Assembly: GCF_017573545.1 (NCBI RefSeq)
Contig: NZ_JAGEOK010000011.1
Coordinates: 124,001-188,000 of the forward strand
Reading direction: 5' to 3'
Origin: Actinomadura nitritigenes
Lineage (GTDB): Bacteria > Actinomycetota > Actinomycetes > Streptosporangiales > Streptosporangiaceae
Length of the DNA: 64,000 nucleotides
In this document: positions 7,365-16,306 of the stretch, one piece after another
Numbering within the stretch: the stretch's first letter is position 1
How the letters are laid out: the number at the start of each line of letters is the position of its first letter
The notes under the pieces: model-generated
The model's database searches: none
The model's input: the letters and a program-made list of their open reading frames with translations, nothing else
Told to the model about the DNA's origin: nothing
Program-made: the position numbers and the translations under genes

Positions 7365-9491
7365 CTAGTTCCCGGTGGTGCTGCCGCGGCCGGCGTCCTT
7401 GACCCCGGCCTTGATCAGGCTCGCCTTCGCCGCCGCGACGACCCGCTCGGCGGTGATGCCGAACTGCTCGAACAGCGTCTTGTAGTCGGCGGACGCGCCG
7501 AAGTGCTCCAGCGACACCGACGCGCCGGCGTCGCCGACGTAGGTCCGCCAGCCGAGCGCCACGCCGGCCTCCACCGACACGCGCGCCCGCACCCCGGGCG
7601 GCAGGACCTGCTGCTTGTAGGCGTCGGGCTGCTCCTCGAACCACTCGACGCACGGCATCGACACCACGCGGGTCGGGGTGCCCTGCGACTGGAGCGTCTC
7701 CCGGGCCTCCAGCGCCAGCTGCACCTCGCTGCCCGTGGCGATCAGGATCACGTCGGGCTGCCCGCCCTCGGCGTCGGCCAGCACGTAGCCGCCCTTGGCG
7801 GCGCCCTCGGCGGACGCGATCTCGCCGTTGCGCTCCAGCGTCGGCAGCTTCTGCCGGGTCAGCGCGAGGCCCGCCGGGCGGTCGGTGTGCTCCAGGACCG
7901 TCCGCCACGCGACCGCGGTCTCGTTGGCGTCCGCCGGGCGGACGACGTCGAGCCCCGGGATCGCCCGCAGCGCCCACAGGTGCTCCACCGGCTGGTGCGT
8001 CGGGCCGTCCTCGCCGAGGCCGATGGAGTCGTGCGTCCACACGTAGGTGACCGGCAGCCTCATCAGCGCCGCGAGCCGGACAGCCGGCCGCATGTAGTCA
8101 CTGAAGATCAGGAACGTGCCCGCGTAGGGCCGGGTGCCGCCGTGCAGCGCGATGCCGTTGGAGATCGCGCCCATGGCGTGCTCGCGGACGCCGAAGTGCA
8201 GCGTCCGGCCGTACCGGTCGCCCGGGAACTCCTTGGTCTGGAACTCCTCGGGGATGAAGGACGGCTCGCCCTTCATGGTGGTGTTGTTGCTCTCGGCGAG
8301 GTCGGCCGACCCGCCCCACAGCTCCGGCAGCACCGGCGCCAGCGCGGTCAGCACGTCGCCGGACGCGGCGCGCGTCGCGACGTCCTTGCCCGCCGGGAAC
8401 TCGGGCAGCTTCGCCTCCCAGCCCGCGGGCAGGTGCCGGGCGCTGATCCGGTCGTACTCGGCGGCGCGCTCGGGGTTCGCCGACCGCCACGCCCGGAACG
8501 CCTTCTCCCACTCGGCGTGCAGCGCGCGGCCCCGGTCCGAGACCTCGCGGGCGTGCGCCAGCACGTCGTCCGGGACGATGAACGACTCGGCCGGGTCCAG
8601 GCCGAGGATCCGCTTGGTCGCGGCGACCTCCTCGGCGCCGATCGCCGAGCCGTGGATCTTGCCGGTGTTCTTCTTGTTCGGCGCCGGCCAGCCGATGATC
8701 GTGCGCAGGGCGATGAACGACGGCCGGGCCGTCTCCGCCTTGGCCGCCTCGAACGCCGCCGCCAGCGCGGCCACGTTCTCCTCGTAGTCGCCGTTCACGG
8801 TCCAGTCGACGTGGTGGACGTCCCAGCCGTACGCCTCGTAGCGGGCCCGCACGTCCTCCGACAGCGCGATCGCCGTGTCGTCCTCGATCGAGATGTGGTT
8901 GTCGTCGTACAGCAGGACCAGGTTGCCGAGCCGCTGATGGGCCGCCAGGGCGCTCGCCTCGTGGCTGATGCCCTCCTCGATGTCCCCGTCGGACGCGAAC
9001 GCCCAGACGGTGTGGTCGAAGGGGGACTCGCCCGCCGGCGCGTCGGGGTCGAACAGGCCGCGCTCGCGGCGGGCCGCCATCGCCATCCCGACCGCGTTCG
9101 CGATGCCCTGCCCCAGCGGGCCCGTGGTGGTCTCGACGCCCGCGGTGTGCCCGTGCTCGGGGTGGCCGGGGGTGAGGCTGCCCCACTTGCGCAGGGCCTT
9201 CAGGTCGTCCAGCGTCAGCGGGTAGCCCGAAAGGTAGAGCTGGATGTAAAGGGTCAGGCTGGAGTGCCCGCAGGACAGGACGAACCTGTCGCGGCCGGCC
9301 CAGTCGGGGTCCGTCGGGTCGTGCCGAAGGAACCGCTGGAACAGAAGGTAGGCGGCGGGCGCAAGGCTCATGGCCGTCCCGGGGTGGCCGGAGCCCGCCT
9401 CCTCGACCGCGTCCATGGCGAGGGCGCGGATGACGTCCACCGCCCGCTTGTCCAGGTCGGACCATTCAAACGTGCTGCTGTCCCTGCTCAC
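7365..9491 (-). CDS. tkt: Transketolase
   Basis: Thiamine-diphosphate enzyme moving two-carbon ketol units in the non-oxidative pentose phosphate pathway. The protein has 708 residues. The N-terminal substrate His lies in GSGHPGTAMSLAPAAY, the ThDP/metal motif is SDGDIEEGISHEA...LLYDDNHISID-like near residues 155-185, and the catalytic Glu is in FGVREHAMGAISNG near residue 415. The GTG start has an AGAGGAG further upstream. It is the first gene of the minus-strand pentose-phosphate series and is divergent from ctaB across a 598-base gap. Confidence 0.97.
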   Translation of the reverse strand: MSRDSSTFEWSDLDKRAVDVIRALAMDAVEEAGSGHPGTAMSLAPAAYLLFQRFLRHDPTDPDWAGRDRFVLSCGHSSLTLYIQLYLSGYPLTLDDLKALRKWGSLTPGHPEHGHTAGVETTTGPLGQGIANAVGMAMAARRERGLFDPDAPAGESPFDHTVWAFASDGDIEEGISHEASALAAHQRLGNLVLLYDDNHISIEDDTAIALSEDVRARYEAYGWDVHHVDWTVNGDYEENVAALAAAFEAAKAETARPSFIALRTIIGWPAPNKKNTGKIHGSAIGAEEVAATKRILGLDPAESFIVPDDVLAHAREVSDRGRALHAEWEKAFRAWRSANPERAAEYDRISARHLPAGWEAKLPEFPAGKDVATRAASGDVLTALAPVLPELWGGSADLAESNNTTMKGEPSFIPEEFQTKEFPGDRYGRTLHFGVREHAMGAISNGIALHGGTRPYAGTFLIFSDYMRPAVRLAALMRLPVTYVWTHDSIGLGEDGPTHQPVEHLWALRAIPGLDVVRPADANETAVAWRTVLEHTDRPAGLALTRQKLPTLERNGEIASAEGAAKGGYVLADAEGGQPDVILIATGSEVQLALEARETLQSQGTPTRVVSMPCVEWFEEQPDAYKQQVLPPGVRARVSVEAGVALGWRTYVGDAGASVSLEHFGASADYKTLFEQFGITAERVVAAAKASLIKAGVKDAGRGSTTGN

Positions 9492-10089
9492 GGAACGCCA
9501 GGCTCCTCTCGAACCGCTGTCGTACAGAGTTCATTAGCGATGTGCCGCCGCGCGGCATGACCGGCGCCCGTGCCGCGGCCCCCTGTTGCCGCAACGCCCG
9601 GCGGCACCGTCCGTCTTCCCTCGGGCCCCCTTGCGGCCACCTTCCGTGGCCTCGCGAAGATCATGCCGCGCCTCCGGCGAGCCTATCGCGCGGGCGGGCC
9701 GCCGCAGGCGAGAGCGGGAACACGACGAAACGGCGCCGCCGCCCGCGCCAGGCCCGCGCCGCTTCATGCACCCTTGCCCGATCGGCCGGGGGACTAACCC
9801 CCCGCACGGGTGATACCGAGGGGGGAACGGGTTTCCGCCCCCCGCACCGGGGGACGGCTTCCCGGATGGGCGCGGAACGGCCTCCGGAACGCGCCTCGCC
9901 AGGGGGACCGGCGCGTCCGGTGCCCCGGTGCACGCCTCCGGCGGGGGTCGGACTACAGTGATGGCGCGGCCGACGACGACGGCCGCTGTGCAGGACCAAG
10001 CAGGATCACCAAGCCGAAGTTGCACTCGACCGAGGCCGGCCCGGAAGCGGGGGCGCCGCCGCGGTGGTACGCGATTTCTTCATCCCTAG
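9492..10089. promoter_or_regulatory. Intergenic region between divergent tkt and ctaB
   Basis: Nearly 600 bases with no supported gene. Several short frames are open on both strands, but they resemble no protein and vanish under the compositional bias. The gap should contain the tkt promoter (minus) and the ctaB promoter (plus). I see CCCCC-GCACC-GGGGG at 9840-9854 and a related C-run/G-run pair at 9799-9825, both able to form GC hairpins, and a -10-like TACAGT at 9954. None is convincing alone. Confidence 0.4.
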
Positions 10090-11106
10090 TTGGACGTGGA
10101 CCCGATTGTGACGGTGCTCAGTAACAAGCGCGGGGTCGAGCTCGACGAGCCGGTGCCGCTCGACGGGCGTGCGCCGGGGGCGCCCGCCGCGCCGGAGCCG
10201 GTGGCCGAGACCGCCCGCCGGTCGATCGGCGCCAGTGTGCGCGCCTACGTGGCGCTCACCAAGCCGCGCGTGATCGAGCTGCTCTTGATCACCACGATCC
10301 CGGTGATGTTCCTCGCGCAGCGCGGCGTGCCGCCGCTGTCGACGGTGCTGCTGACCTTCTCCTTCGGGGCCATGTCGGCCGGGGCCGCGAACGCGATCAA
10401 CTGCTACATCGACCGCGACATCGACGTCAAGATGCGCCGCACCCGGCGCCGCCCGCTGGCGCGCGCGCAGGTCACCCCGGCCCGCGCCCTGGTGTTCGGG
10501 ATCACCCTGGCCCTGGTGTCCACGGCCGGGTTCTTCCTCACCGTCAACCCGCTGTCGGCCGCCGGGTCCCTGTTCGCGATCCTGTTCTACGTCTTCGTGT
10601 ACTCGCTGCTGCTCAAGCGGCGGACGTCGCAGAACGTCGTGTGGGGCGGCATCGCCGGCTGCATGCCGGTCCTCATCGGCTGGACGGCGATCACCGACAG
10701 CCTGGACTGGACGCCGTTCGTGCTGTTCGGCGTCGTCTTCCTGTGGACGCCGCCGCACACCTGGACGCTGGCGATGCGCTACCGCGAGGACTACGCGGTC
10801 GCCAAGGTGCCGATGCTGCCCGTCGTCGCGACCGAGCGCCGCGTCATCACCGAGAGCCTCGTCTACAGCTACGCCACCGTCGTGTGCTCGCTGGCGCTGT
10901 GGCCCGTCGCCGGGATGGGCCCGCTGTACGGGGCCGTCGCGGTCGTCCTCGGCCTGGTCTTCCTCGCCGAGGGACACCGGCTGCTCAAGGCCGTCCGCGC
11001 CGGCGTGACCGGCGTGCACCTGCGGCCGATGCGGTTCTTCCACCTGTCGAACGTGTACCTGGCCCTGCTGTTCACCGCCGTCGCGGTGGACCCGCTGCTG
11101 CACTGA
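10090..11106 (+). CDS. ctaB: Protoheme IX farnesyltransferase (heme O synthase)
   Basis: Membrane prenyltransferase that adds farnesyl to heme B, giving heme O for cytochrome oxidase. The UbiA-family Asp motif NCYIDRDID is at about residues 99-107 and the second conserved block YREDYAVAKVPMLPVV at about 235-250; roughly nine hydrophobic segments. The longest frame starts at TTG (10090), but in-frame GTG codons at 10096, 10108 and 10114 are equally plausible, so the start is uncertain within 8 codons. Lying next to tkt and close to ctaA is standard for actinobacteria. Confidence 0.96.
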   Translation: MDVDPIVTVLSNKRGVELDEPVPLDGRAPGAPAAPEPVAETARRSIGASVRAYVALTKPRVIELLLITTIPVMFLAQRGVPPLSTVLLTFSFGAMSAGAANAINCYIDRDIDVKMRRTRRRPLARAQVTPARALVFGITLALVSTAGFFLTVNPLSAAGSLFAILFYVFVYSLLLKRRTSQNVVWGGIAGCMPVLIGWTAITDSLDWTPFVLFGVVFLWTPPHTWTLAMRYREDYAVAKVPMLPVVATERRVITESLVYSYATVVCSLALWPVAGMGPLYGAVAVVLGLVFLAEGHRLLKAVRAGVTGVHLRPMRFFHLSNVYLALLFTAVAVDPLLH

Positions 11107-11196
11107 CGCCCGCCCGGACCCGCCCGGGCCCTTCAGGGGACCGGCCCACGTCGCCGCGACCCGCGAGGACCTGCGCCGACCCGTTACGCTCACGTC

Positions 11197-12420
11197 ATGG
11201 CGCGTGTGGACCCCAAGGCCGTGCTCGAAGGCCGGATCCCCGGCCGGCCCCCGGTCGGCCTCATCGTCGGGCTGACCGTCTCGTCGCTGTGCGTGGTGCT
11301 CGCGCTCGCCGCCGACGCCCTGTCCGGCGGCGCCGGGTTCTGGGTCGGGGTCGTCCTGGCGATCCTGCCGATCCCGGCGCTGGTGGCGCTCGCCCTCACC
11401 CTGGACCGGCTGGAACCCGAACCGCCGCGCGCCCTCGTCTTCGCGTTCATGTGGGGCGCGGGCGTCGCCGTCCTCGGCGCGCTGGTCCTGAACACCCTCG
11501 GCCTGCTGTACGTCACCGTCCCGATCTTCGGCGAGACCAAGGGGCACTTCGTCAGCGCCACCTTCGGCGCGCCCGTCATCGAGGAGTCGCTGAAGGGCGC
11601 CGTGCTGTTCGGCATGCTGTGGTTCCGCCGCAACGAGATCGACGGCTTCGCCGACGGGATCATCTACGCCGCCATGGTCGGCCTCGGCTTCGCCATGATG
11701 GAGAACATCACCTACTACATGCGGGCGTTCGAGGACGGCGGCGCCCAGCAACTGCAGACGGTGTTCATCCTGCGCGGCCTGATCGCGCCGCTCAGCCACC
11801 CGCTGTTCACCTCGATGACCGGCCTCGGCGTCGCCTACGCCGCCACCCACCGGCGCGGCCAGATCGTCGCGCCCGCCCTGGGGCTGCTCGGCGCGATGAT
11901 CCTGCACGGCCTGTGGAACGGCGCCACCGCCTTCGGGCTCGGCGGCCTCGGCATCGTGTACCTCCTCGACTTCTGCGTCCTGGTCACGCTGATCGTCATC
12001 GTGGCCGTCGAGCGGCGGCACACCGTCCGGCGCATCGAGACGTACCTGCCGATGTACGCCGGCAGCGGCCTGGTGACCCCGCAGGACGTGCGGATGCTGC
12101 GGTCCATCCCGTCGCGGCGGGCCGCGCGCCGCTGGGCGAGGTCCGTCGGCGGCCCGCCCGCCGCGCGCGCGATGGTCGACTACCAGCTCGCCGCCACCGA
12201 GCTGGCGCTGCTGCACAAGCGCGCCGACCGCGGCAACGCCGAGCCGCACTGGTTCGCGGCCCGCCGCGACTCCCTCCTCGAGCTGATGTCGCTGGCGAGG
12301 CAGGCGTTCCTGCGGACCCCGCCGCGCGGCGGCGGCCCCGTCGCGGGAGCGCCGCCGTGGGCGCCGCAGGGCCCGTCCGGGTTCCTGCCGCCGCCCCCGC
12401 CCGGCCCGTACACGCGGTAA
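11197..12420 (+). CDS. PrsW-family intramembrane metalloprotease
   Basis: A 407-residue protein with about eight membrane segments in the first 280 residues. It carries the PrsW motifs: GAPVIEESLKG (EExxK, Glu129-Glu130), GFAMMENITYY, the His of SHPLFTSMTG and the His of LHGLWNG. In Bacillus PrsW cleaves an anti-sigma factor; the substrate here is unknown. The C-terminal ~120 residues are soluble, ending in a Pro/Gly-rich tail (PPPPPGP). It sits between ctaB and ctaA on the same strand, but with 90- and 47-base gaps, so co-transcription is only possible. Confidence 0.88.
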   Translation: MARVDPKAVLEGRIPGRPPVGLIVGLTVSSLCVVLALAADALSGGAGFWVGVVLAILPIPALVALALTLDRLEPEPPRALVFAFMWGAGVAVLGALVLNTLGLLYVTVPIFGETKGHFVSATFGAPVIEESLKGAVLFGMLWFRRNEIDGFADGIIYAAMVGLGFAMMENITYYMRAFEDGGAQQLQTVFILRGLIAPLSHPLFTSMTGLGVAYAATHRRGQIVAPALGLLGAMILHGLWNGATAFGLGGLGIVYLLDFCVLVTLIVIVAVERRHTVRRIETYLPMYAGSGLVTPQDVRMLRSIPSRRAARRWARSVGGPPAARAMVDYQLAATELALLHKRADRGNAEPHWFAARRDSLLELMSLARQAFLRTPPRGGGPVAGAPPWAPQGPSGFLPPPPPGPYTR

Positions 12421-12467
12421 ACGGGGGGTGCGTCGGGGGCACGGGAGGGCGGCCATACGATTGACGC

Positions 12468-13466
12468 GTGGCTGAGCGAAAGTCGTCGACGAACCCGCTG
12501 ATCCGTGCCTGGGACGCCGTGTGGCACCCCACCCCCGGGTCGGTGCGGCTGCTGGCGCTGCTCGGAGTCATCGGCAACGTGGTGATCGTGGTCAGCGGCG
12601 GCCTCGTCCGGCTCACCGAGTCGGGGCTCGGCTGCCCGGAGTGGCCGCGCTGCTCGGGCGACAGCCTCGTCCCCACCCACAACGCCGACCACCACGCGTT
12701 CAACATGGCGGTCGAGTTCGGCAACCGGCTGATCACCTTCGTGGTCCTGGCGATCGGCGTGCTGGTGTTCGTCGCCGCGCTGCGCCTCGTCCCGCGCCGC
12801 CGCGACCTGGTCTGGTGGTCGCTTGCCCAGCCGATGAGCGTCGTCGCGCAGGCCGTCATCGGCGGCATCGTGGTGCTCACCGACCTGAACCCGGCGGCGG
12901 TGTCGGCGCACTTCCTGGTCTCGCCGGCGCTCCTCGTGTTCTGCGTGGCGCTGTGGGTGCGCGCGGGCGAGGGCGACGCCCCCGCCCGGCCCCTCGCCGG
13001 CCCCTGGACGCGCCGCCTCGGCGCGCTGCTGCTGGTCGCCTCCGCGGCCGTGCTCGTCGCGGGCACCGTCGTCACCGGCACCGGCCCGCACGCCGGCGAC
13101 GCCTCGTCCCGCCGCTACGGCTTCGATATCGAGGACGTGGCGCGCATCCACGGCGAGCTGGCGTGGGTCACCATCGCGTTCACGATCGCCGTCACGATCG
13201 CGCTGTACCGCACCGGCGGCCCCGCCGCCGCCAAGCGCCGCGCGTGGGAGCTGATCGCGCTGATCGTCGCGCAGGGCGCCGTCGGCTACACGCAGTACTT
13301 CCTGGGCGTCCCCGCCGGGCTGGTGCTGCTGCACATGCTCGGCGCGGTCCTGATGTGGATCGCGGCGTTCCGGCTGTTCTTCGCGCTCCGCGACCGCGGC
13401 CCGATGCCGGAGGCGCGGCCGCGCGCGGTGCCCGCCCGCCCCGCCGAGGCCCCTCAGCCCGCCTGA
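12468..13466 (+). CDS. ctaA: Heme A synthase (COX15/CtaA family)
   Basis: Converts heme O to heme A for aa3-type cytochrome c oxidase. The protein has 332 residues and about eight membrane helices in two four-helix halves. Key sequences: GGLVRLTESGLGCPEWPRC near residue 45-63 (paired cysteines typical of the family), the heme His in HHAFNMAVEFGNR, GTVVTGTGPHAGD, HGELAW, and the C-terminal His in LLHMLGA. GTG start. It works with ctaB, 1.4 kb upstream. Its stop is 14 bases from the end of the convergent polX. Confidence 0.95.
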   Translation: MAERKSSTNPLIRAWDAVWHPTPGSVRLLALLGVIGNVVIVVSGGLVRLTESGLGCPEWPRCSGDSLVPTHNADHHAFNMAVEFGNRLITFVVLAIGVLVFVAALRLVPRRRDLVWWSLAQPMSVVAQAVIGGIVVLTDLNPAAVSAHFLVSPALLVFCVALWVRAGEGDAPARPLAGPWTRRLGALLLVASAAVLVAGTVVTGTGPHAGDASSRRYGFDIEDVARIHGELAWVTIAFTIAVTIALYRTGGPAAAKRRAWELIALIVAQGAVGYTQYFLGVPAGLVLLHMLGAVLMWIAAFRLFFALRDRGPMPEARPRAVPARPAEAPQPA

Positions 13467-13479
13467 GCCCCGCCGCCGC

Positions 13480-15210
13480 TCACCGCGCGCCTCCGTCCTT
13501 GCGGAGGAAGGCGCGCAGGCGCTCCAGCGGCCAGGTGTTGATGACGTCGTCGGGCGTGAGCCATCCCCGCTGGGCGGTGCCGACCCCGTAGCGGATGTTG
13601 CGGTGGTGCCCGAGCGAGTGCGCGTCGGTGTCGACGGAGAACCGCACCCCGAACCGCTTCGCCCGGCGGATCAGGTCGGCGGGCAGGTCGAGCCGGTCGG
13701 GGAACGAGTCGATCTCCATCGCCGTGCCGGTGCGGGCGGCGGCGCGGAACACCTCGTCCCAGTCGGCGTTCACCGCCGGGCGGCGGCCGATGCTGCGCGC
13801 CGTGGGATGCCCGATCACGTGGACGTGCGGGTTCTCGCAGGCGCGGACGAGCCGCCGCGTCATCTCCGCCTCGTCCTGGGTGAAGTGCGAGTGGACGGAC
13901 GCCACGCAGATGTCGAACCCCGCGAGGAAGCCGGCGTCCCAGTCGACGCCGCCGTCCGGGTCGATGTTCAGCTCGGTGCCGTGCAGCAGGACCAGGCCGG
14001 GGTACTCCTTCTGCAGCTCGCGGACCCGCTCGCGCTGGGCGAGCATCTTCTCGTCCGTCATCCGCTGCATGAACAGGTTCGGCGCGTGGTCGGTGATCGC
14101 GTAGTACTCCAGCCCCCGGTCCGCCGCGGCGGCGACCATGTCCTCCAGGGAGGCGATGCCGTCGGTGAGGTCGGTGTGGCTGTGCAGGTCACCCCGCAGA
14201 TCCTCGACGGTGACCAGGCGGGGCAGCTCGTCCTTGCGCGCCGCCTCGATCTCCCCGGTGTCCTCGCGCAGCGCGGGATGGATCCACGGCAGGCCGAGCC
14301 TCTCGTAGACCTCGTCCTCCGTCCGGGACACGATCAGGTCACCGGAGTCGGCGTCGAACAGGCCGTACTCCGACAGCTTCAGCCCGGCCTTCACCGCGAT
14401 CTCGCGGGTGCGGATGTTGTGCGCCTGCGAGCCGGTGAAGTACTGCAGCGCCGCGCCCCACGCCTCCGGCGGGACGATGCGCAGGTCGACCTGCAGGCCC
14501 CGGTCGGTGCGGATCGAGGTCTTCTTGTCGCCGGCGACGACCACCTCGGCGGCGAGCGGCAGCGCGGTGAACGCCTCCATGATCGGGTGCGGGTCGGTGG
14601 ACGCGGCGAGCACGTCGACGTCGCCGATCGTCTCGCGCATCCGGCGCAGCGAGCCCGCGTGGGCGCACCGCTCGACCTGGGGGAGCGCCGACAGCGCCGC
14701 GACGACCTCGTCGGCGACGCCCGCGGCGACGTCGAGAAGGACGCGCTCGCCGGAGCTGCGCATCAGCTCGATGCCGCGCAGGATGTTGTCCTCGGTCTTG
14801 GCGCCGAAGCCCTTCAGGCCGCGCAGCCGACCCTCCTTGATGGCCTCGGCCAGCTCGTCCACCGACGAGATGCCGAGCTCCTCGTAGACGGCCAGGGCCT
14901 TCTTCGGGCCGAGCGTCGGGATCGCGGTGAGCGCCCGGACGCCCGCGGGGATCTGCGTGCGCAGCTCCTCGACCTGCCGGATGGTGCCGGTGGTGTTGTA
15001 GTCGAGGACCTTCTTGGCGATCGCCTCGCCGACCGTCGGGATCTTGCGCAGCCCGGCCAGGTCGAGCCCGGAGATGTCGTCGGGATGGCCCGCGATCGCC
15101 CGCGCGGCCTTCTCGTACGCCCGGATCTTGAAGGCGTCGCCGCCGGTGATGGAGAGGAGGTCGGCCAGTTCCTGGATGAGGGCGGCGGCCTCGTCGTTCG
15201 CGCGTGCCAT
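13480..15210 (-). CDS. polX: DNA polymerase/3'-5' exonuclease PolX with PHP domain
   Basis: A 576-residue repair polymerase of bacterial PolX type. The order is an N-terminal helix-hairpin-helix region (TVGEAIAKKV, TLGPKKALAVYEELG), the nucleotidyltransferase domain with AGSLRRMRETIGDVDVL carrying the two catalytic Asp, and a C-terminal PHP phosphoesterase domain starting at DLHSHTDLTDG near residue 341, followed by AITDHAP, GTELNI, ASVHSH and a late DTDAHSL. These are PHP metal ligands. ATG start. Role: gap filling and end trimming in base-excision repair, by family. Confidence 0.94.
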   Translation of the reverse strand: MARANDEAAALIQELADLLSITGGDAFKIRAYEKAARAIAGHPDDISGLDLAGLRKIPTVGEAIAKKVLDYNTTGTIRQVEELRTQIPAGVRALTAIPTLGPKKALAVYEELGISSVDELAEAIKEGRLRGLKGFGAKTEDNILRGIELMRSSGERVLLDVAAGVADEVVAALSALPQVERCAHAGSLRRMRETIGDVDVLAASTDPHPIMEAFTALPLAAEVVVAGDKKTSIRTDRGLQVDLRIVPPEAWGAALQYFTGSQAHNIRTREIAVKAGLKLSEYGLFDADSGDLIVSRTEDEVYERLGLPWIHPALREDTGEIEAARKDELPRLVTVEDLRGDLHSHTDLTDGIASLEDMVAAAADRGLEYYAITDHAPNLFMQRMTDEKMLAQRERVRELQKEYPGLVLLHGTELNIDPDGGVDWDAGFLAGFDICVASVHSHFTQDEAEMTRRLVRACENPHVHVIGHPTARSIGRRPAVNADWDEVFRAAARTGTAMEIDSFPDRLDLPADLIRRAKRFGVRFSVDTDAHSLGHHRNIRYGVGTAQRGWLTPDDVINTWPLERLRAFLRKDGGAR

Positions 15211-15249
15211 ACGGCGAGTCTATGAGCCGGGTACGACGTTCCCGGAGCC

Positions 15250-15299
15250 GGCGGGGTCGCGGAGCGAGTCGCCTCGGCGACGCTCCGTGCCGCCCCGCC
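15250..15299 (-). terminator. Hairpin downstream of the proteasome beta gene
   Basis: GGCGGGG (15250-15256) pairs with CCCCGCC (15293-15299), and inside it GGAGCG pairs with CGCTCC and TCGCC with GGCGA, giving a long stem with small bulges. It lies between the stop of the proteasome beta gene and the start of polX and could end transcription of the former. Confidence 0.5.
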
Positions 15300-15314
15300 G
15301 TTCCGGCCGGTGGA

Positions 15315-16154
15315 TCAGCGCAGCGGCGCGACCGGGCCGTTCGGGTCGCGCATCCGGCCCTCCAGCACCTCCGCGGCGATCGCGGAGACCTGCTCCTCGG
15401 GCAGCTGCCGGTAGCCGTCCGCGGTGACGGCCGCGATCGTCGGGTAGATGCGCCGCGCCAGGTCGGGCCCGCCGGTGGCCGTGTCGTCGTCGGCCGCGTC
15501 GTACAGGGCGTGGACGCACACCGTCGCGGCGTCCTCCACCGACAGGTCGGGCCGGTACAGCTTCTTCAGCGCGCCCAGCGCGTAGGGGGAGCCGGAGCCG
15601 TCCGCGTGGTAGTGGCGGGCGAGCTGCGGGGCGCCGGTGATGTCGTAGGTGTAGATCCGGGCGTCGTCGGCGTCCGGGTCGTACCCGGCGAACAGCGGGA
15701 CGACCGCGAGTCCCTGCATCGCCTGGGCGAGGTTGGCCTGGATGACGGCGCCGAGCCGGCGGGCCTTGCCCGGCAGCGACAGCGGGACCGTCTCCATCTT
15801 CTCGTAGTGCTCCAGCTCCACCTGGAACAGCCGGACCATCTCCAGCGCGAGCCCGACCGTCCCGGCGAACGCCACCGCGGAGTACTCGTCGGCCCGCTGG
15901 ACCTTGTCCAGCTCGCGATAGGCGATCCGGTTGCCCTGGGTGGCGCGGCGGTCCCCGGCCATCACGACGCCGCCCGGGATCGTCAGCGCGAGCACGGTGG
16001 TGCCGTGCGGCAGCTCCGGGACGGTCCCGGCGTCCGGCACCCGGTTGACGGGCAGCAGGTCGGGCGAGTGGTGGCGCAGGAAGTCGACGAACGACGCCGG
16101 TCCCGCCTCGAAGAACTCCGGCGGCAGTCCCTGGTCATCGGTCCGGCCGGTCAC
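15315..16154 (-). CDS. prcB: 20S proteasome subunit beta, no alpha gene beside it
   Basis: Catalytic proteasome subunit, 279 residues from the chosen GTG (16154), which has AGAGGAG 6 bases upstream. A propeptide of ~51 residues (PPEFFEAGPASFVDFLRHH) is followed by the autocleavage site HG/TTVLAL, so Thr52 becomes the mature N-terminal nucleophile. The catalytic set is complete: Asp68 (GDRRAT), Lys84 (ELDKVQ), plus GSGS and YDAADDDTATGGPD. An in-frame ATG at 16213 with GGAAGG would add 20 residues. Unlike the usual arc-dop-pup-prcB-prcA cluster, the neighbours are polX and an exporter, so the alpha partner must be elsewhere, or this is a second beta copy. Confidence 0.93.
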   Translation of the reverse strand: MTGRTDDQGLPPEFFEAGPASFVDFLRHHSPDLLPVNRVPDAGTVPELPHGTTVLALTIPGGVVMAGDRRATQGNRIAYRELDKVQRADEYSAVAFAGTVGLALEMVRLFQVELEHYEKMETVPLSLPGKARRLGAVIQANLAQAMQGLAVVPLFAGYDPDADDARIYTYDITGAPQLARHYHADGSGSPYALGALKKLYRPDLSVEDAATVCVHALYDAADDDTATGGPDLARRIYPTIAAVTADGYRQLPEEQVSAIAAEVLEGRMRDPNGPVAPLR

Positions 16155-16306
16155 GGCGGCTCCTCTCTGCTGGGTGGTGCTGCTCGGGTGGTGCTGCTGC
16201 GGGTGCTCCCGCATGATCCTTCCACCGATCCTGCCACGCTCGCCCACCCCATGCCCCGCCGCCGGGGGGCCGATTCGCCCGGGACGGCCGTCGGCGGGGA
16301 AAGGGC

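Noticed and set aside
9954..9959. TACAGT as the ctaB promoter -10
   Set aside because: No -35 partner at the right distance and over 130 bases to the start codon. Single hexamers of this kind are expected by chance.
9534..10025. Short open frames on both strands in the tkt-ctaB gap
   Set aside because: They overlap one another on both strands, are Arg/Pro-rich, have no ribosome site and resemble no protein, so I treat the gap as non-coding.
10006..12456. Long open frame of over 800 codons on the minus strand opposite ctaB and the PrsW gene
   Set aside because: The translation is His/Arg/Gln/Gly-rich low complexity, the usual antisense image of high-GC codons. The plus-strand genes have clear motifs. 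The same applies to similar long frames opposite pgi, sufB, sufS and the ABC genes.
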